The notes beneath the pieces were generated by a model. The model was not told the origin of the DNA. It was given only the letters and a program-made list of their open reading frames with translations, and did no database searches. A DNA stretch of 5,806 nucleotides from Paracoccaceae bacterium (lineage in GTDB: Bacteria; Pseudomonadota; Alphaproteobacteria; Rhodobacterales; Rhodobacteraceae). Shown in pieces: positions 5,388-5,806 of this stretch (its first letter is position 1; every line of letters begins with the position of its first letter). The position numbers and the translations under genes were made by a program. The DNA lies in assembly GCA_015485375.1 (NCBI GenBank), contig WFTU01000203.1:1-5806 (forward strand), in the 5' to 3' direction.

Positions 5388-5401
5388 CGCCCGAATGGGC
5401 G
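5388..5401. repeat. Short hairpin in the divergent intergenic region
   Basis: CGCCC (5388-5392) and GGGCG (5397-5401) form a 5-bp stem around GAAT, between the two divergent promoters. It may insulate them or bind a regulator. With only five pairs in GC-rich sequence, chance is a serious alternative. Confidence 0.25.
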
Positions 5402-5415
5402 GCTGTGCCACGCGG

Positions 5416-5443
5416 GGAACTTTTGTCCTGTAACCGGTTCTTT
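5416..5443 (+). promoter_or_regulatory. Possible sigma-E (RpoE/AlgU)-type promoter of the PDZ gene
   Basis: GGAACTT (5416-5422) is a perfect match to the sigma-E -35 element. After 16 bp, TCTTT (5439-5443) matches the -10 form TCTGA at three of five positions. It lies about 100 bp upstream of a gene for an exported PDZ protein, the kind of envelope-quality-control gene sigma-E often drives. The -10 is weak, so the call is tentative. Confidence 0.35.
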
Positions 5444-5465
5444 CGTTCTGAATGTCACCATCGGT

Positions 5466-5480
5466 CCCGGCGGTGCCGGG
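5466..5480 (+). repeat. Hairpin in the 5' leader of the PDZ gene
   Basis: CCCGGC (5466-5471) and GCCGGG (5475-5480) form a perfect 6-bp stem with a GGT loop, 25 bp before the Shine-Dalgarno sequence of the PDZ gene. TTATCC follows, which is too poor in T for a terminator. It may affect leader stability or translation. Confidence 0.35.
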
Positions 5481-5519
5481 TTATCCGATCGGCTCTACCA
5501 TGACTGGAGGAATTATCGG

Positions 5520-5806
5520 ATGCAACGACTGAAACCACTCGCTCTGGCCCTGTCGCTGGCCCTACCCCTATCCGCGGCTGCGGAGGACGGCGCACCGCCG
5601 CCGGCCGCCGGGGCCGCTCCCGCGCAGCCACCGCAGGCGATGAAGGCGCCGACCCCCGCAAGCGCCCATCTGGGAGTGGCGGTGCGTCCCGTTCCGCCGG
5701 TGCTGGCCGCCCAGCTTCCCGGCGACGTGCCGCGTGGACAGGGACTGGTGATCACCGCGGTCGAGCCCGATTCGCCGGCCGCCAGGGCCGGCCTGCAGAA
5801 CTACGA
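5520..5806 (+). CDS. Exported PDZ-domain protein (5' part, runs off the window)
   Basis: The first 95 codons of a protein cut by the window edge. Residues 1-21 form a signal peptide: basic MQRLK, a Leu/Ala-rich core, and a likely cleavage after LSAAA before EDG. A Pro/Ala-rich linker follows (about 24-48). From residue 50 a PDZ domain begins: HLGVAVRPVPPVLAAQLP, RGQGLVITAVEPDSPAARAGLQNY, which is the carboxylate-binding and 'SPAARAGL' region shared with DegP/HtrA-type PDZ domains. No protease domain precedes it, so this is not DegP itself; it is probably a small periplasmic or envelope PDZ protein. ATG 5520 has GGAGG (5506-5510) nine bases upstream. The gene is divergent from the toxin-antitoxin operon and opposite to the direction expected for replication on this side of dif. 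Confidence 0.85.
   Translation, partial: MQRLKPLALALSLALPLSAAAEDGAPPPAAGAAPAQPPQAMKAPTPASAHLGVAVRPVPPVLAAQLPGDVPRGQGLVITAVEPDSPAARAGLQNY
5560..5567 (-). other. KOPS-like octamer pointing toward dif (inside the PDZ gene)
   Basis: CCCTACCC on the plus strand reads GGGTAGGG on the minus strand, a second exact match to GGGNAGGG, again directed left toward dif. It lies in the signal-peptide codons of the PDZ gene. I found no exact copy in the opposite orientation on this side of dif, and none left of dif in either orientation. Confidence 0.3.

Noticed and set aside
5306..5461. Upstream extension of the antitoxin frame
   Set aside because: It would translate through the promoter and palindromic operator, and it exceeds the usual family length.
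1..5806. tRNA, rRNA, CRISPR array or transposase gene
   Set aside because: I saw no regularly spaced direct repeats, no T-loop/anticodon pattern and no recombinase motifs in any frame.

Overview
The window reads as chromosomal DNA from a GC-rich gammaproteobacterium. The strongest evidence is at 2721-2748, a near-perfect Xer recombination (dif) site that differs at only two positions from the Escherichia coli dif sequence as I know it. A PilU-type pilus ATPase and an extracytoplasmic-stress-like promoter motif fit the same placement. I cannot name the genus.

Layout, left to right. Positions 1-135 hold the 3' end of an unrecognised plus-strand frame. It converges on a decayed C-terminal piece of a LysR-type regulator on the minus strand (176-442). 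A leader region of about 180 bp with several inverted repeats follows. It precedes a two-gene plus-strand operon of Mrr-superfamily nucleases. The first gene (627-1628) joins a PUA/EVE-like N-terminal domain to an Mrr catalytic domain (D-ExK). The second (1650-2552) is membrane-anchored, with an Mrr domain (D-QxK) and a topoisomerase-type C4 zinc finger. No methyltransferase is visible, so a modification-dependent (type IV-like) defence role is the simplest reading. Between this operon and dif lies a cluster of strong inverted repeats (2606-2705).

Right of dif, a minus-strand block carries a PilT/PilU-family ATPase (2828-4006) and a RES-Xre toxin-antitoxin pair (toxin 4156-4884, antitoxin 4871-5305). 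The pair has an apparent sigma-70 promoter and an overlapping palindromic operator. The window ends with the 5' part of a divergent plus-strand gene for an exported PDZ-domain protein (5520 onward). A sigma-E-like -35 element lies about 100 bp upstream of it.

How it fits together. The site at 2721-2748 would be where XerC/XerD resolve chromosome dimers, at or near the replication terminus. The nuclease operon on the left and the minus-strand block on the right both point toward dif, so they are transcribed in the direction of replication; the regulator remnant and the PDZ gene do not follow this. Two exact KOPS-like octamers right of dif are oriented toward it. The defence genes beside dif and the toxin-antitoxin pair suggest accessory DNA gathered around the terminus, either by ordinary turnover or by an element that uses Xer. 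The tandem nuclease pair and its structured flanks are the least conventional part of the window.
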